Below are positions 18,040 to 27,331 of a DNA stretch of 64,000 nucleotides, in pieces. Position numbers and translations under genes: made by a program. Source of the DNA: Methanosphaera cuniculi. GTDB lineage: Archaea; Methanobacteriota; Methanobacteria; Methanobacteriales; Methanobacteriaceae. How positions within the stretch are numbered: the stretch's first letter is position 1; each line of letters opens with the position of its first letter. Below the pieces are notes generated by a model, which saw nothing but the letters and a program-made list of their open reading frames with translations, was not told the origin of the DNA and did not search any database. The stretch covers positions 62,001-126,000 of the forward strand of contig NZ_LWMS01000020.1 in the NCBI RefSeq assembly GCF_003149675.1. The letters run 5' to 3'.

Positions 18040-19068
18040 ATGAATATTAGACCACGTTATTTTATTCAAACTAAAGATGACTTATTTTTTGCAGTTAATA
18101 CATATACACATCCGGAAGATTATATTATAGCATTTTTAAGATATGTTCCAGATGAAAATGGTGATAGATCACATGAAAACTTGAAGTATAGTAAAGTTGA
18201 TTCTGATGAAGCTTATGAATACATAAAAAAACATCATCCTAACTACTTGTTTAAATGGAATGTAGAAAACAAGAAAATGATGGGAGTACCAACAACTGAT
18301 ATTAAAAAGATACTAAGTCCAATTAAACGACTAGATGAAATATTAAACATGAAAAGTGATGATCCATATATAGGTAAGATACAAAAATTAGCAGAAATAT
18401 TCCATAATGAATGTGATATAAGCTATGAAAACATGGGAATAACAGGATCAACACTACCAGGACTACAAAAAAGTGAAACATCAGACATTGACTTCATAAT
18501 CTTTGGACTAGATAATCATAAAAAAGCACGATTACTATATAAAAAACTCAAAGAAGATCCTGAAAGTATACTAAATCCTATTGAAGGTGAATTCTGGGAA
18601 AGAGTATATAATAAAAGAATAAAAGATGATTCACTAGATTTTGATGAATTCATATTCTATGAAAAACGTAAAAATAACAGAGGACTAATTGATAACACAC
18701 TATTTGATATACTTTCAACTATGAATCCTGATGATCCAATAAATACAGATGAACTTTACTACAAACAAATAGGAAAAATGAAAATCAAATGTAAAATACA
18801 AGAAGATAAACAATCATTTGACACACCATCTATATATGACATATCAGATGTGGAAATAATAGAAGGTCCTAATGTAAAAATTGATAAATTAGTATCATAT
18901 ACCCATACATATGCAGGTGAAGTACAAAATAATGAATGGGTAATTGCATCAGGTGTATGTGAAGAAGTAACAAATAAAACAAATAATACAAAAACATACA
19001 ACCTAACAATAGGAACAACACGCGAATCAATCGGCGAATACATAAAACTTAAAGAAAAACCAGTATAA
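18040..19068 (+). CDS. Predicted nucleotidyltransferase (COG1665-like)
   Basis: A 342-aa archaeal protein. The central block GSTLPGLQKSETSDIDFIIFG is the GS...DxD signature of the DNA polymerase beta-like nucleotidyltransferase fold, with the two metal-binding aspartates. The N-terminal ~110 residues are an archaeal-specific domain, and the C-terminus is beta-rich. The substrate is unknown. It is monocistronic, with SD AAAGGGAAT before the ATG, and is convergent with the ACT-domain gene. Confidence 0.7.
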   Translation: MNIRPRYFIQTKDDLFFAVNTYTHPEDYIIAFLRYVPDENGDRSHENLKYSKVDSDEAYEYIKKHHPNYLFKWNVENKKMMGVPTTDIKKILSPIKRLDEILNMKSDDPYIGKIQKLAEIFHNECDISYENMGITGSTLPGLQKSETSDIDFIIFGLDNHKKARLLYKKLKEDPESILNPIEGEFWERVYNKRIKDDSLDFDEFIFYEKRKNNRGLIDNTLFDILSTMNPDDPINTDELYYKQIGKMKIKCKIQEDKQSFDTPSIYDISDVEIIEGPNVKIDKLVSYTHTYAGEVQNNEWVIASGVCEEVTNKTNNTKTYNLTIGTTRESIGEYIKLKEKPV

Positions 19069-19116
19069 AAAAAAATAGTAAAAAAAAAAGAAAGAAGATT
19101 AAAAATAATTACACAT

Positions 19117-19767
19117 CTATAATACTTCATCAACACGATCAATATCAAACTTAGCAGTCTTAGCAACAGTCATAACAGCCATCACACCAGCTTGAACCGG
19201 ATCTGTAACAACTAAATCAGCATGTTCACGTACAGATCCAACCATGTTAAGACTAATAACTTTAACACCATACTCATTTTTAATCTTATCAATAGCACCA
19301 CCAATAGTACCACCCATAAGAGAACCAGCAAGAACTAAAACACCAACACGTGGAAGACAACTAACAGCAGAAATAGCTTCAGTAAGCTTCTCTTCACCTG
19401 CTAAAGGAAGTGTATCAACACTAATACGTTCACCACGAATATTATGACGATCAGCCTCAGTAATAGCACCAAGAGCAACTTGTGCAACCTGAGCACCACC
19501 ACCAATAATAATAATACGTTTACCCCATACTTCATCCATAGAAGGAGAAACTGTAACATCAACAACTTCATCTAACTTCTTAAGCTCATCAACTAGATGA
19601 TCCATATCATCAACATCTTCAAGCTCAATATAAGTAGATGCATGCTCATCAGAATCCATGTAAAGATGAGTATATGAAATATTAATATTCATACTAGCAA
19701 TAAAATTAGTAACTTCTTTTAAAACACCAGGTTTATCAACTGAACGTATAGTAATAGCATTAGTCAT
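19117..19767 (-). CDS. ACT-domain regulator (DUF5612, COG2150-like)
   Basis: A 216-aa protein. An N-terminal ACT domain ([18 protein letters not shown]...) suggests amino-acid binding, followed by an archaeal domain with [25 protein letters not shown] and [18 protein letters not shown]. The family is annotated as a predicted regulator of amino-acid metabolism. The SD CAGGAGAT is 13 nt from the ATG. A 5-codon ORF (ATG-TTT-TTT-TAT-GAC-TAA) starts closer to that SD and overlaps the start. Confidence 0.75.
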   Translation of the reverse strand: MTNAITIRSVDKPGVLKEVTNFIASMNINISYTHLYMDSDEHASTYIELEDVDDMDHLVDELKKLDEVVDVTVSPSMDEVWGKRIIIIGGGAQVAQVALGAITEADRHNIRGERISVDTLPLAGEEKLTEAISAVSCLPRVGVLVLAGSLMGGTIGGAIDKIKNEYGVKVISLNMVGSVREHADLVVTDPVQAGVMAVMTVAKTAKFDIDRVDEVL

Positions 19768-19952
19768 AAAAAAACATTATCTCCTGAAAAAATTATTTTT
19801 ATCCTACTTTTTTTATAATATAAAAAATATTTATTCCTTAGATAAGTACTCTCAAAAAAAAATAATACCTACCTTTTATCTAATCATCATATATTAATTT
19901 CATCATATAAAAAAACTTTTAAAAAAAAATAAGAAAAAGGAAAGAAAGTTAA

Positions 19953-20717
19953 TCATGTGAAATAATCATCATATTCTACACCATTTGGAAACTTTGAATG
20001 AATATGTCCAGTATGAGGGTTATAGTATTCATGATATCCATCTCTACCCCGTATATGTTGAACTCCATCAGATGTTGTGTAAGATTTAACATATTGTCCA
20101 TATTGAGGTGAATAATGATATCCATCATCTCCACCACCACTACTTTTTGAACTACTTTTACTGCTTGATTTTTTAGAAGATGATTGTGTATTTGATGATG
20201 CATCTTTATTGTTTGTATCTTTATTTACTGTTGTTTGGTTATCTGTTGCATTATTTTCAAGATCTACTTGTTCTAATAGTTCTACTTTTAGTGTTTGGAG
20301 TATATGAATCATAGTATTTTCATCTGGTGTTGTTATTAATACATTTCGTCCTGAATAATCAGCATAATAACTACATAGTCCACTTGGTGTTTTGTTAAAT
20401 GTTTGATTGTTTTTTGTTGTTGGTTTTGCATCTTTTTGTGCTGTGTTTTTTACATCATCAAAACTTGTGGTTTGATTTGTTATATTTTCATTATCTGGGT
20501 ATTTGTTATATACTATTATTTTCAGGTTTTCTTTGTTGTTTTCATATATCTGATAATCTGTTTGGTTTGTTACATTCACACTACTTTCTGGCACTTCACA
20601 TGTTAATCCATCCATTGTTAGATTTTGATAGGTATCATAGGATGAATATGAGTATACTCCTAGTATGAATGCTATGATTATGAGAATTATGATTAGTATT
20701 TTATTTTTTTGTCTCAT
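19953..20717 (-). CDS. Membrane-anchored extracellular protein with Ser/Lys-rich linker
   Basis: A 254-aa protein with one N-terminal hydrophobic helix (residues ~7-25), probably an uncleaved anchor. Next is a ~110-residue domain resembling the small PsbP-like domain of Methanobacteriales surface proteins (GLTCEVPESS... then ITTPDENTMIHILQTL). Then comes a Ser/Lys/Gly low-complexity linker and a Tyr/His-rich tail. Several N-x-S/T sequons suggest glycosylation. It is related in plan to the pair at 27332-28724. The function is unknown. Confidence 0.6.
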   Translation of the reverse strand: MRQKNKILIIILIIIAFILGVYSYSSYDTYQNLTMDGLTCEVPESSVNVTNQTDYQIYENNKENLKIIVYNKYPDNENITNQTTSFDDVKNTAQKDAKPTTKNNQTFNKTPSGLCSYYADYSGRNVLITTPDENTMIHILQTLKVELLEQVDLENNATDNQTTVNKDTNNKDASSNTQSSSKKSSSKSSSKSSGGGDDGYHYSPQYGQYVKSYTTSDGVQHIRGRDGYHEYYNPHTGHIHSKFPNGVEYDDYFT

Positions 20718-20959
20718 ATTTTATAATTTCCTCTTTATAATGATTTTTTTTATTTTTTGATATGTGTTAGTTTATATTTTGTTTTTTAAAGTAATAAAAT
20801 GTTTATATAACTAGTTTTATGTAATGTTAAGGAGTTATTTTATAGGTTTTTTATTTTAGCTTTACATATACGTTGTTTCATATTTTATTGTAATAATTTT
20901 TAAATTTATAAAAGTACATAAATTATTAGTAGTAAATAATATTTGAGGTTTGATATGAT

Positions 20960-21526
20960 ATGCAATATTTAAAATGGAAAGATAATAATGAATATGATGG
21001 AAGTCAAATTAATCCTTCATGGGCTTTTCAGGAATTTGGAGTTAAAGATTCAACAATTGTTTCATGGATGGGTCCTATGAATATACTTGGTGATAATCTT
21101 ATTGACTATGAAGATGTAGGTCTTGACATAAAAGGAGATAAAATGCTTCATTTTATTGTTGAACATTTTGATGAACAGCCAGGAAATCTGAAACTTGCAT
21201 ATCATCGTCAGAGAATGCTTGTTATGATCACACGTGATAAACTACTAAATTATGGTATTAAAACAACACAAGATGGTGATGATATTTTTATTAATGATAG
21301 AAAATTATCAGTATCTATTGCAACAGCATCAATTAGTAGTATGAAAATACATTTTGCACTTAACATTACAACAAAAGGAACACCAAGTGATGTTAATACA
21401 TCAGCTCTTGATGATGAATGTATGACACTAAGTGAAATTGAACAATTACAAGATGAAATTGCAAATACATACATAGAAACTATTGACACAATAATGTGTG
21501 ATATTACAAAAACAAAAGTATTCTAG
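20960..21526 (+). CDS. DUF366 family protein
   Basis: A 188-aa soluble protein matching the archaeal DUF366 family (COG2029): YDGSQINPSWAFQEFG at the N-terminus and FIVEHFDEQPGNLKLAYHRQRMLV in the middle. It precedes queD and queE on the same strand with a 72-bp gap, which suggests a link to preQ0/archaeosine or folate-like pterin chemistry. That link is inferred from order only. SD GAGGTTTGAT. Confidence 0.75.
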   Translation: MQYLKWKDNNEYDGSQINPSWAFQEFGVKDSTIVSWMGPMNILGDNLIDYEDVGLDIKGDKMLHFIVEHFDEQPGNLKLAYHRQRMLVMITRDKLLNYGIKTTQDGDDIFINDRKLSVSIATASISSMKIHFALNITTKGTPSDVNTSALDDECMTLSEIEQLQDEIANTYIETIDTIMCDITKTKVF

Positions 21527-21598
21527 ATCAAAAAAAATAAAGAAAAAATATATTAAATAAAATAAAGTATTATGATATATAAATAGAGGTTATTAATA

Positions 21599-22081
21599 AT
21601 GAAAGTAAACTTAGATGGAATTCATACAAACTTAAGATTTTCAGCAGCACACATGGTAATAGGACATAAGTCATGTGGAAAAATACATGGACATAGTTAT
21701 ATTGTAGATGTTGAAGTTGAAGGTGAAAGAAGTGGACAATTTGGTTTTGTAATAGATTTTAAAGTACTAAAAGATATTACACGAAAAATATGTAAAACAC
21801 TAGATCATAGAGTACTAATACCAATTGAAAGTCCAGATTTAGAAGTTACATATGAGGATGATAAAACAATAGAATTTACACTACTTGGAGATTGTGAATA
21901 TAAACTTCCAAAAAGTGATGTTGTACTTCTACCAATTCCATCAACAACAGCAGAATCATTATCAATATACATAACAGAAAAAATAGTAGAAGCATTACCT
22001 GATACATCAACACTAGATTATATAGAAGTACAGGTAAATGAAGGAATTGGACAAGGAGCATCATATCATAAAACATTATAA
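21599..22081 (+). CDS. queD: 6-carboxy-tetrahydropterin synthase-like protein
   Basis: A 160-aa PTPS/QueD-family protein. Zinc-binding histidines are in FSAAHMVIGHKSCGKIHGHSY, and the Cys in KSCGKIHGH is the usual catalytic Cys position. FVIDFKVLK and LDHRVLIP complete the pattern. It converts 7,8-dihydroneopterin triphosphate to 6-carboxytetrahydropterin in preQ0 synthesis, which in Archaea leads to archaeosine at tRNA G15. queE follows after 33 bp with its own SD. Confidence 0.88.
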   Translation: MKVNLDGIHTNLRFSAAHMVIGHKSCGKIHGHSYIVDVEVEGERSGQFGFVIDFKVLKDITRKICKTLDHRVLIPIESPDLEVTYEDDKTIEFTLLGDCEYKLPKSDVVLLPIPSTTAESLSIYITEKIVEALPDTSTLDYIEVQVNEGIGQGASYHKTL

Positions 22082-22114
22082 AAGAATAATAAGATATTAG
22101 GGAGGTTTTTAGTT

Positions 22115-22807
22115 ATTTGTGGTATTATAGAAATATTTTCAAGCCTACAAGGTGAAGGACAACTAATTGGAAAAAGACAAATCTTCATAAGATTTGCAGG
22201 ATGTAATATTGATTGTAACTACTGTGATACACAAAATAGTAAAACAACAGAAAATGCAACAAACTACACAATTGATGAATTAAACACAGAAATACAAACA
22301 TTAATGAGTTCTGATTTTGATTCACTTGAAATTACAGGTGGAGAACCACTACTACACGCTGATTACATATATGAATTTCTCAAAAAATATCCATACAAAT
22401 CAATGCTTGAAACAAATGCCACACTACCTGATGAACTAGAAAAACTAACAGATGTAATAGATATTGTATCAATGGATATAAAATTACCAGAATATTTCAA
22501 CTCTCATGAAAACTGGCGTGAATTATATCTTAAAGAACTTGAATCAATAAAAATACTTGAAGATACAAATACTAAGTATTATATTAAAATAGTAGTAAGT
22601 CCAACAACAAAAAAACAAGATATAGCTGATATAATGGAAGATATATCTAAAGTAGCATCAGCAAATACTGAGATAATAATACAACCTGTAAGTCCAATGA
22701 GTCTATGGGAAGATAAAACAAAACTATTTAAAATATCAGAAATTGTTGGAAAAAGCTTTAATGTATCAATAATACCTCAAATTCACAAATACATGAACAT
22801 AGAATAA
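22115..22807 (+). CDS. queE: 7-carboxy-7-deazaguanine synthase (radical SAM), ATT start
   Basis: A 230-aa radical SAM enzyme. The cluster motif CNIDCNYCD lies near residues 30-38, with the substrate-side block FSSLQGEGQLIGKRQIFIRFAG before it and EITGGEPLL after it. It makes CDG from the QueD product. The frame contains no ATG, GTG or TTG before 22304, which would delete the Fe-S motif. The strong SD GGGAGG (22100-22105) lies 9 nt before an in-frame ATT at 22115, giving M(I)-CGIIEIFSSLQGEG, the normal N-terminus. ATT is therefore the inferred start. Confidence 0.88.
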   Translation: MCGIIEIFSSLQGEGQLIGKRQIFIRFAGCNIDCNYCDTQNSKTTENATNYTIDELNTEIQTLMSSDFDSLEITGGEPLLHADYIYEFLKKYPYKSMLETNATLPDELEKLTDVIDIVSMDIKLPEYFNSHENWRELYLKELESIKILEDTNTKYYIKIVVSPTTKKQDIADIMEDISKVASANTEIIIQPVSPMSLWEDKTKLFKISEIVGKSFNVSIIPQIHKYMNIE

Positions 22808-23304
22808 AAAAAGAAGGATATCCTACTAAAAAAGAGAACCTTTCTACTCTCCACCTTTTTATATATTTAATATTTTTTTTATAGTATAGTTATTCATATC
22901 CTACTAAAATTAAAAATTTAGAAAAATAAATACTTTTTTTTAAAAGAAGTTTGGATATTTTATTTCAAATTTTATTTAATCAATATTAATTTTAGTAATT
23001 TTTAAAATAAATAAAAAAATAGTTAGTAGTTTTCTTTATAAAAAATTAGAAAAAAATAGTTTAATTCTTTTTTTTTACACAATTTTTATTATTGCATAAC
23101 AATTATAGATTTATATTTTATGTTATTATACTTTTTCTATTTTAATCCATTTAAAAATATAAAAAACATTCATATATAGACGAACTATTAAAAATTTATT
23201 ATAAAAATGGATTTTATTATGAAAATTCATGCGTAATATATTAATAAGAAAAGCTATATTATTGATTATGTTATTCTTAAAAACATAACCCGGAGTTGAT
23301 TAAC
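22808..23304. other. 497-bp AT-rich intergenic region
   Basis: A C-rich/T-tract terminator (CTCTCCACCTTTTT at 22847-22860) ends the queDE transcript. The rest is AT-rich without ORFs, ending in the SD CCCGGAG for the CBS gene. Confidence 0.5.
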
Positions 23305-23898
23305 ATGGATTTAAAAATAAAGAATGATATAGAAATCAAGGATGCAATGACACATAATGTTATTAAATCAACAAGTGATGTGACAATCGCAGATATAGCT
23401 AAATTGATGACAAAGAACGATATAAGTTCCGTGGTTATAGAAGATGAAATAATAAAAGGAATTGTTACAACAAATAATATTATTTCAAAAGTTGTATCAA
23501 AAAATCTTTCACCCCAAGATGTAACAGCAGATATGGTAATGGAAGATTATGTGGGCTTAAGACCTGAAACATCACTAGCTGAAGCATCAAAGACAATGAT
23601 TGAAAACAACTCAAAAGTTGTACTTGTAACAGAGAATGATGAATTAAAGGGAATTTTAACATTAACTGATATTGTTAGAGTATCACCTGAGTTAATTCAA
23701 ATATTTATTGAAGAACTTGGTCTTGATGATATTTACCTTGAAAATTCACAGACAAATAATTCAAGTTATTCTGATAACGAAGAGCTTGATGAGGGAGTAT
23801 GTGAACATTGTGGAGTATATGGATCACTTGATAAGTATGATGGACTCTATCTATGTTCTGATTGTATTGATGAGTTAAAATCAGAAGATGAAGACTAA
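23305..23898 (+). CDS. Two-CBS-domain protein with C-terminal zinc-ribbon
   Basis: A 197-aa protein. Two CBS motifs occupy residues ~10-135 (AMTHNVIKSTSDVTIADIAKLM and LRPETSLAEASKTM). A short acidic linker is followed by CEHCGVYGSLDKYDGLYLCSDC, a CxxC...CxxC zinc site. CBS pairs bind adenosyl ligands such as AMP or ATP. The ATG at 23305 is preferred over an upstream TTG because of the SD CGGAG. It is first of three consecutive CBS genes, each in its own unit. Confidence 0.8.
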   Translation: MDLKIKNDIEIKDAMTHNVIKSTSDVTIADIAKLMTKNDISSVVIEDEIIKGIVTTNNIISKVVSKNLSPQDVTADMVMEDYVGLRPETSLAEASKTMIENNSKVVLVTENDELKGILTLTDIVRVSPELIQIFIEELGLDDIYLENSQTNNSSYSDNEELDEGVCEHCGVYGSLDKYDGLYLCSDCIDELKSEDED

Positions 23899-24023
23899 GT
23901 TCAAATAAAATATACTTATAAATTTACCCAATAAATTTAACCTATAAGAAAAACAAAATAACATAGGTAAAAATCAACAAAATCAAATAAGTATTAAAAA
24001 AAAATATGGAGATGCGATTAGCA

Positions 24024-24956
24024 ATGAAAAATAAAATAATCGAAAGAATCGAAAATGCAGATGAAGACTTCGAAATACAAATCACCAATGAAAAAGGAGA
24101 CATAATGAGTGTTGCACTAAAAGATGTAATAACAGCAACACCAAGTACACCAATAATTAACGTTGCAAACCTAATGACAAAAAATAATATTAGACGTGTA
24201 CCAATAACAGAACCTGGATCTGGTAAAATACTTGGGATCATAACAACAATGGACATTCTTGATTTCTTTGGTGGAGGAAAAAGATATAATATAATAACAG
24301 AAAAATACAATGGAAACTTCCTATCAGCTATTAATGCACCAATACGTGAAATTATGACAAAAGATGTTAAAACCATGAGTTATAAAGACACTATAATTGA
24401 TGCAGCATCAGTAATGATAAAAGATAAAATTGGTGGACTGCCAATCATAGATGATGATGAACAAATCATTGGAATGATAACAGAAGGAGATGTAGTATCA
24501 AAACTAAAAGAACTCATCTTTGGACGTGAAGCACGAGATTTAATGACAGATAATATTATCACAACTACTCCTGGAACAAGAATTGAAGGTGTAACTAAGA
24601 TAATGGTAAGAAACTCTCTACGTCGTATACCAATAGTTGGAGAAGATCCAAATTCAAATTCAAAAGAAGAAAAAATACTTGGAGTTGTAACAGCATCAGA
24701 TGTACTTAAATACTTAGGTGATCATGAACTATTTGCAAAACTATTTTCAAATGAAGGAAATGATGTAGTTGATGTAACAATTGATAATCTTATGGAAGAC
24801 TTCTTAATAACTGCACCAATGTATGAAAAAACAGAAGATCTCATAGATTTAATGAAAAAATTCAGTATTAAAGGTATACCAATAGTAGATGAAGATACAA
24901 ATAAACTTGTAGGAATTGTAACAGTTCGTGATCTTCTAAAAGCAATAGTAGAATAA
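24024..24956 (+). CDS. Four-CBS-domain protein
   Basis: A 310-aa protein with four CBS motifs, i.e. two Bateman modules, and a ~35-residue N-terminal extension. Repeated signatures are IREIMTKDVKTMSYKDTIIDAA, ARDLMTDNIITTTPGTRIEG and NLMEDFLITAPMYEKTEDLI. Start choice: ATG 24024 with SD GGAGATG. No catalytic domain is attached, so it is probably an adenylate-sensing regulator; the target is unknown. Confidence 0.8.
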   Translation: MKNKIIERIENADEDFEIQITNEKGDIMSVALKDVITATPSTPIINVANLMTKNNIRRVPITEPGSGKILGIITTMDILDFFGGGKRYNIITEKYNGNFLSAINAPIREIMTKDVKTMSYKDTIIDAASVMIKDKIGGLPIIDDDEQIIGMITEGDVVSKLKELIFGREARDLMTDNIITTTPGTRIEGVTKIMVRNSLRRIPIVGEDPNSNSKEEKILGVVTASDVLKYLGDHELFAKLFSNEGNDVVDVTIDNLMEDFLITAPMYEKTEDLIDLMKKFSIKGIPIVDEDTNKLVGIVTVRDLLKAIVE

Positions 24957-25492
24957 AAAAAAAGAAAAGATTTGCACAACATAATAGGAAGTTTATTATT
25001 TAATGGGAAAGTATTGAAATTTAATATTTAATTACACATTCAAAAAAAAAGAGTTAACTTATATTATTTTAGTTTTAAATTAAAGATATAAGGGGAAAAA
25101 TTGCTTTTAAATCATCAAAAAAAAAATTGAAGAATGTGTTTTTTATTTTAAATTTCTAAAAAGATACTTTTTAGATGATGAAAAAAAAGGAAAGAAGATT
25201 AATTGTAAGGAGTTTCAAAAATAAGATTTTTTTTTCATCCCATCTACATAAAAAAATTATTCATAATATATAGTACTATTAAATAAAACTTTAAAAATTT
25301 TATCTACTAAATTTTAATAAAACATAGAAAACGAACTAAAAATATGCAAATAACACAAAAAATCAAATAAAAAAGTAAAAATAATGTAAATACTTTTTTA
25401 TATCATAATTGAAAATACTTATAATTAAGACACAATCTAAGAACATTACTTAATTGTGAATATAAACAATCAAATAAAAGGAGCTGATTGCA
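24957..25492. other. 536-bp intergenic region between two CBS genes
   Basis: Very AT-rich, with poly-A runs and a SD-like AAGGAG at 25207-25212 followed by a short ATA-initiated frame of 21 codons that I consider chance. No gene or structured RNA is recognised. Confidence 0.45.
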
Positions 25493-26323
25493 ATGACAAT
25501 CGATAAAATAATGGTTAAAGATGTTATAACAGTAAATAAAGATCAAACAATAGTTGATGCTTTAAAACTTATGAAAAAACATAAAATATCCAGACTACCA
25601 GCTATATCTCCAAAAACCAAAGAATTAGTAGGAATTATAACAGAAAAAGATATGGCAATAAAAATAGCTTCAGCAAAATATGAAGAAATACCACTCTCAC
25701 ACATGAGAGTTTCAACAATAATGACACAAGATGTAATAACAGCAGCTCCAACTGACTCAAAATTACAAATTCTTAAAAAATTAGTTGACAACCATATTGG
25801 TGGAATACCAATAGTAGATGAACAAACAAAAGAAATTGTGGGAATTGTAACAAAAGGAGACTTCCTAAAACATTTAGATAAAGAACCATACACAACAACA
25901 CCAATAAAAGACATAATGACCAAACGTGTAATAACAATAGGACCTGATGACAGATTTGTACATGCAAGAACACTAATGATAGATAATAAAATATCAAGAC
26001 TTGTAGTTGTAAATTCAGGATCAATTGCAGGAATTCTAACAGATAAAGATATGACAAAAACAATCATTGAATTTAAAAAACGAGTACCAGAAAAATACCA
26101 AGCAAATCAAATTAGAAACTTATTTGTACAAGAAATCATGTCACAAACCATTGAAACACAACCAAAAGATGCAACAGTATCAGATGTAGCACATATCATG
26201 GTTGATAAAGAATACAGTGGAATACCAGTATCAGATGATGGAAGCAAAGTACAAGGAATGATAACAAAATCAGATATTCTAAAATTCGTATATGACCAAA
26301 ACAGAAAACGTGGAAACTACTAG
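25493..26323 (+). CDS. Four-CBS-domain protein
   Basis: A 276-aa protein of four CBS motifs with no other domain: IMVKDVITVNKDQTIVDAL, IMTQDVITAAPTDSK, IMTKRVITIGPDDRF and IMSQTIETQPKDATV. It is a paralogue of the upstream four-CBS gene but lacks its N-terminal extension. SD AAAGGAGCTGAT. It is followed by a C-rich/T-tract terminator. A nucleotide-sensing role is inferred from the family. Confidence 0.82.
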   Translation: MTIDKIMVKDVITVNKDQTIVDALKLMKKHKISRLPAISPKTKELVGIITEKDMAIKIASAKYEEIPLSHMRVSTIMTQDVITAAPTDSKLQILKKLVDNHIGGIPIVDEQTKEIVGIVTKGDFLKHLDKEPYTTTPIKDIMTKRVITIGPDDRFVHARTLMIDNKISRLVVVNSGSIAGILTDKDMTKTIIEFKKRVPEKYQANQIRNLFVQEIMSQTIETQPKDATVSDVAHIMVDKEYSGIPVSDDGSKVQGMITKSDILKFVYDQNRKRGNY

Positions 26324-26488
26324 AAATAAGAGTATAACAGTAGTATACACCCCCATAACCTCCATTAAAACTTTTTTTATTAAATTTTAAATACCTTTTT
26401 TTTATATTCATACATCTAGTAAAATACATAATGAAGCTTCATAATTATAAAAGAATTAATTAACTTTATAATATAAAAATAATAATTA

Positions 26489-27319
26489 ATGAATAAAAAT
26501 AAACAAGTCGGATACTTAGGTCCTGAAGGAACATTTTCACACGAAGCAGTACTTAAAGTTGTAGATGAAACAGATGAAATAAAGCCATATCCAACTATTT
26601 TAAATATCTTTGAAGATTTAGAAGATAATAAGATAGACATGGCAATAGTACCTGTTGAAAATTCTACAGAAGGTTCTGTTTTAATAACTCTTGATTGTTT
26701 AACTAATTTTAATAATATAAAAATTATACAAGAGTTTCAAATACCAATAAAACATAACCTACTCATACAACATGGAAAAACAATTGATGAAATAAAAGTT
26801 ATATGCTCACACCAACAACCACTAGCACAATGTCGTGAATATATTTATAAACTTAAAAAACCTGTTCAAAGTATGCCAAGTACAGCAAATGCAGCACGTT
26901 ATGTTACAGAAATAGAAACAGCAGCAGTAATAGGAAATAAGATGCTAGCAGATAAGTATGATCTTAAAATTATTGATGAAAATATACAAGATTATAAAAA
27001 TAATGTAACACGCTTTTTAGTACTTAAAAAAGATGCAAAAACAAAGCCAACAGGTCATGATAAAACATCAATCATAATATCATTATATGATGATAAACCT
27101 GGAGGATTTTATAAAGTACTATATGAATTTAAAGAAGAAAATGTGAACCTTACACATATTGAGTCAAGACCATCAAAAGAAGGAATGGGTAAATACTTGT
27201 TTTTTATTGATATGGAAGGACATAAACTAGATGAAAATATATCTAGAGTTCTTATGAAAGTTGAAAAGAAAGTTAAAATGTTTAAAATTTTAGGTTCTTA
27301 TGAAACTATAAACTGTTGA
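26489..27319 (+). CDS. pheA: Prephenate dehydratase
   Basis: Converts prephenate to phenylpyruvate in phenylalanine synthesis. The 276-aa protein has the PDT domain (VGYLGPEGTFSHEA, then PVENSTEGSV and the catalytic-site N-V-T-R-F block) and a C-terminal ACT domain with GGFYKVLYEF and HIESRPSKEG that gives feedback control by Phe. There is no Shine-Dalgarno; a TATA-like stretch lies 20-30 nt before the ATG, so the mRNA is probably leaderless. Its stop overlaps the SD of the next gene. Confidence 0.93.
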   Translation: MNKNKQVGYLGPEGTFSHEAVLKVVDETDEIKPYPTILNIFEDLEDNKIDMAIVPVENSTEGSVLITLDCLTNFNNIKIIQEFQIPIKHNLLIQHGKTIDEIKVICSHQQPLAQCREYIYKLKKPVQSMPSTANAARYVTEIETAAVIGNKMLADKYDLKIIDENIQDYKNNVTRFLVLKKDAKTKPTGHDKTSIIISLYDDKPGGFYKVLYEFKEENVNLTHIESRPSKEGMGKYLFFIDMEGHKLDENISRVLMKVEKKVKMFKILGSYETINC

Positions 27320-27331
27320 GGGGGAATTAAT

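Noticed and set aside
25206-25280. 21-codon ATA ORF after AAGGAG between CBS genes
   Set aside because: Low-complexity translation, no leader-like or domain-like features; likely chance in AT-rich sequence.
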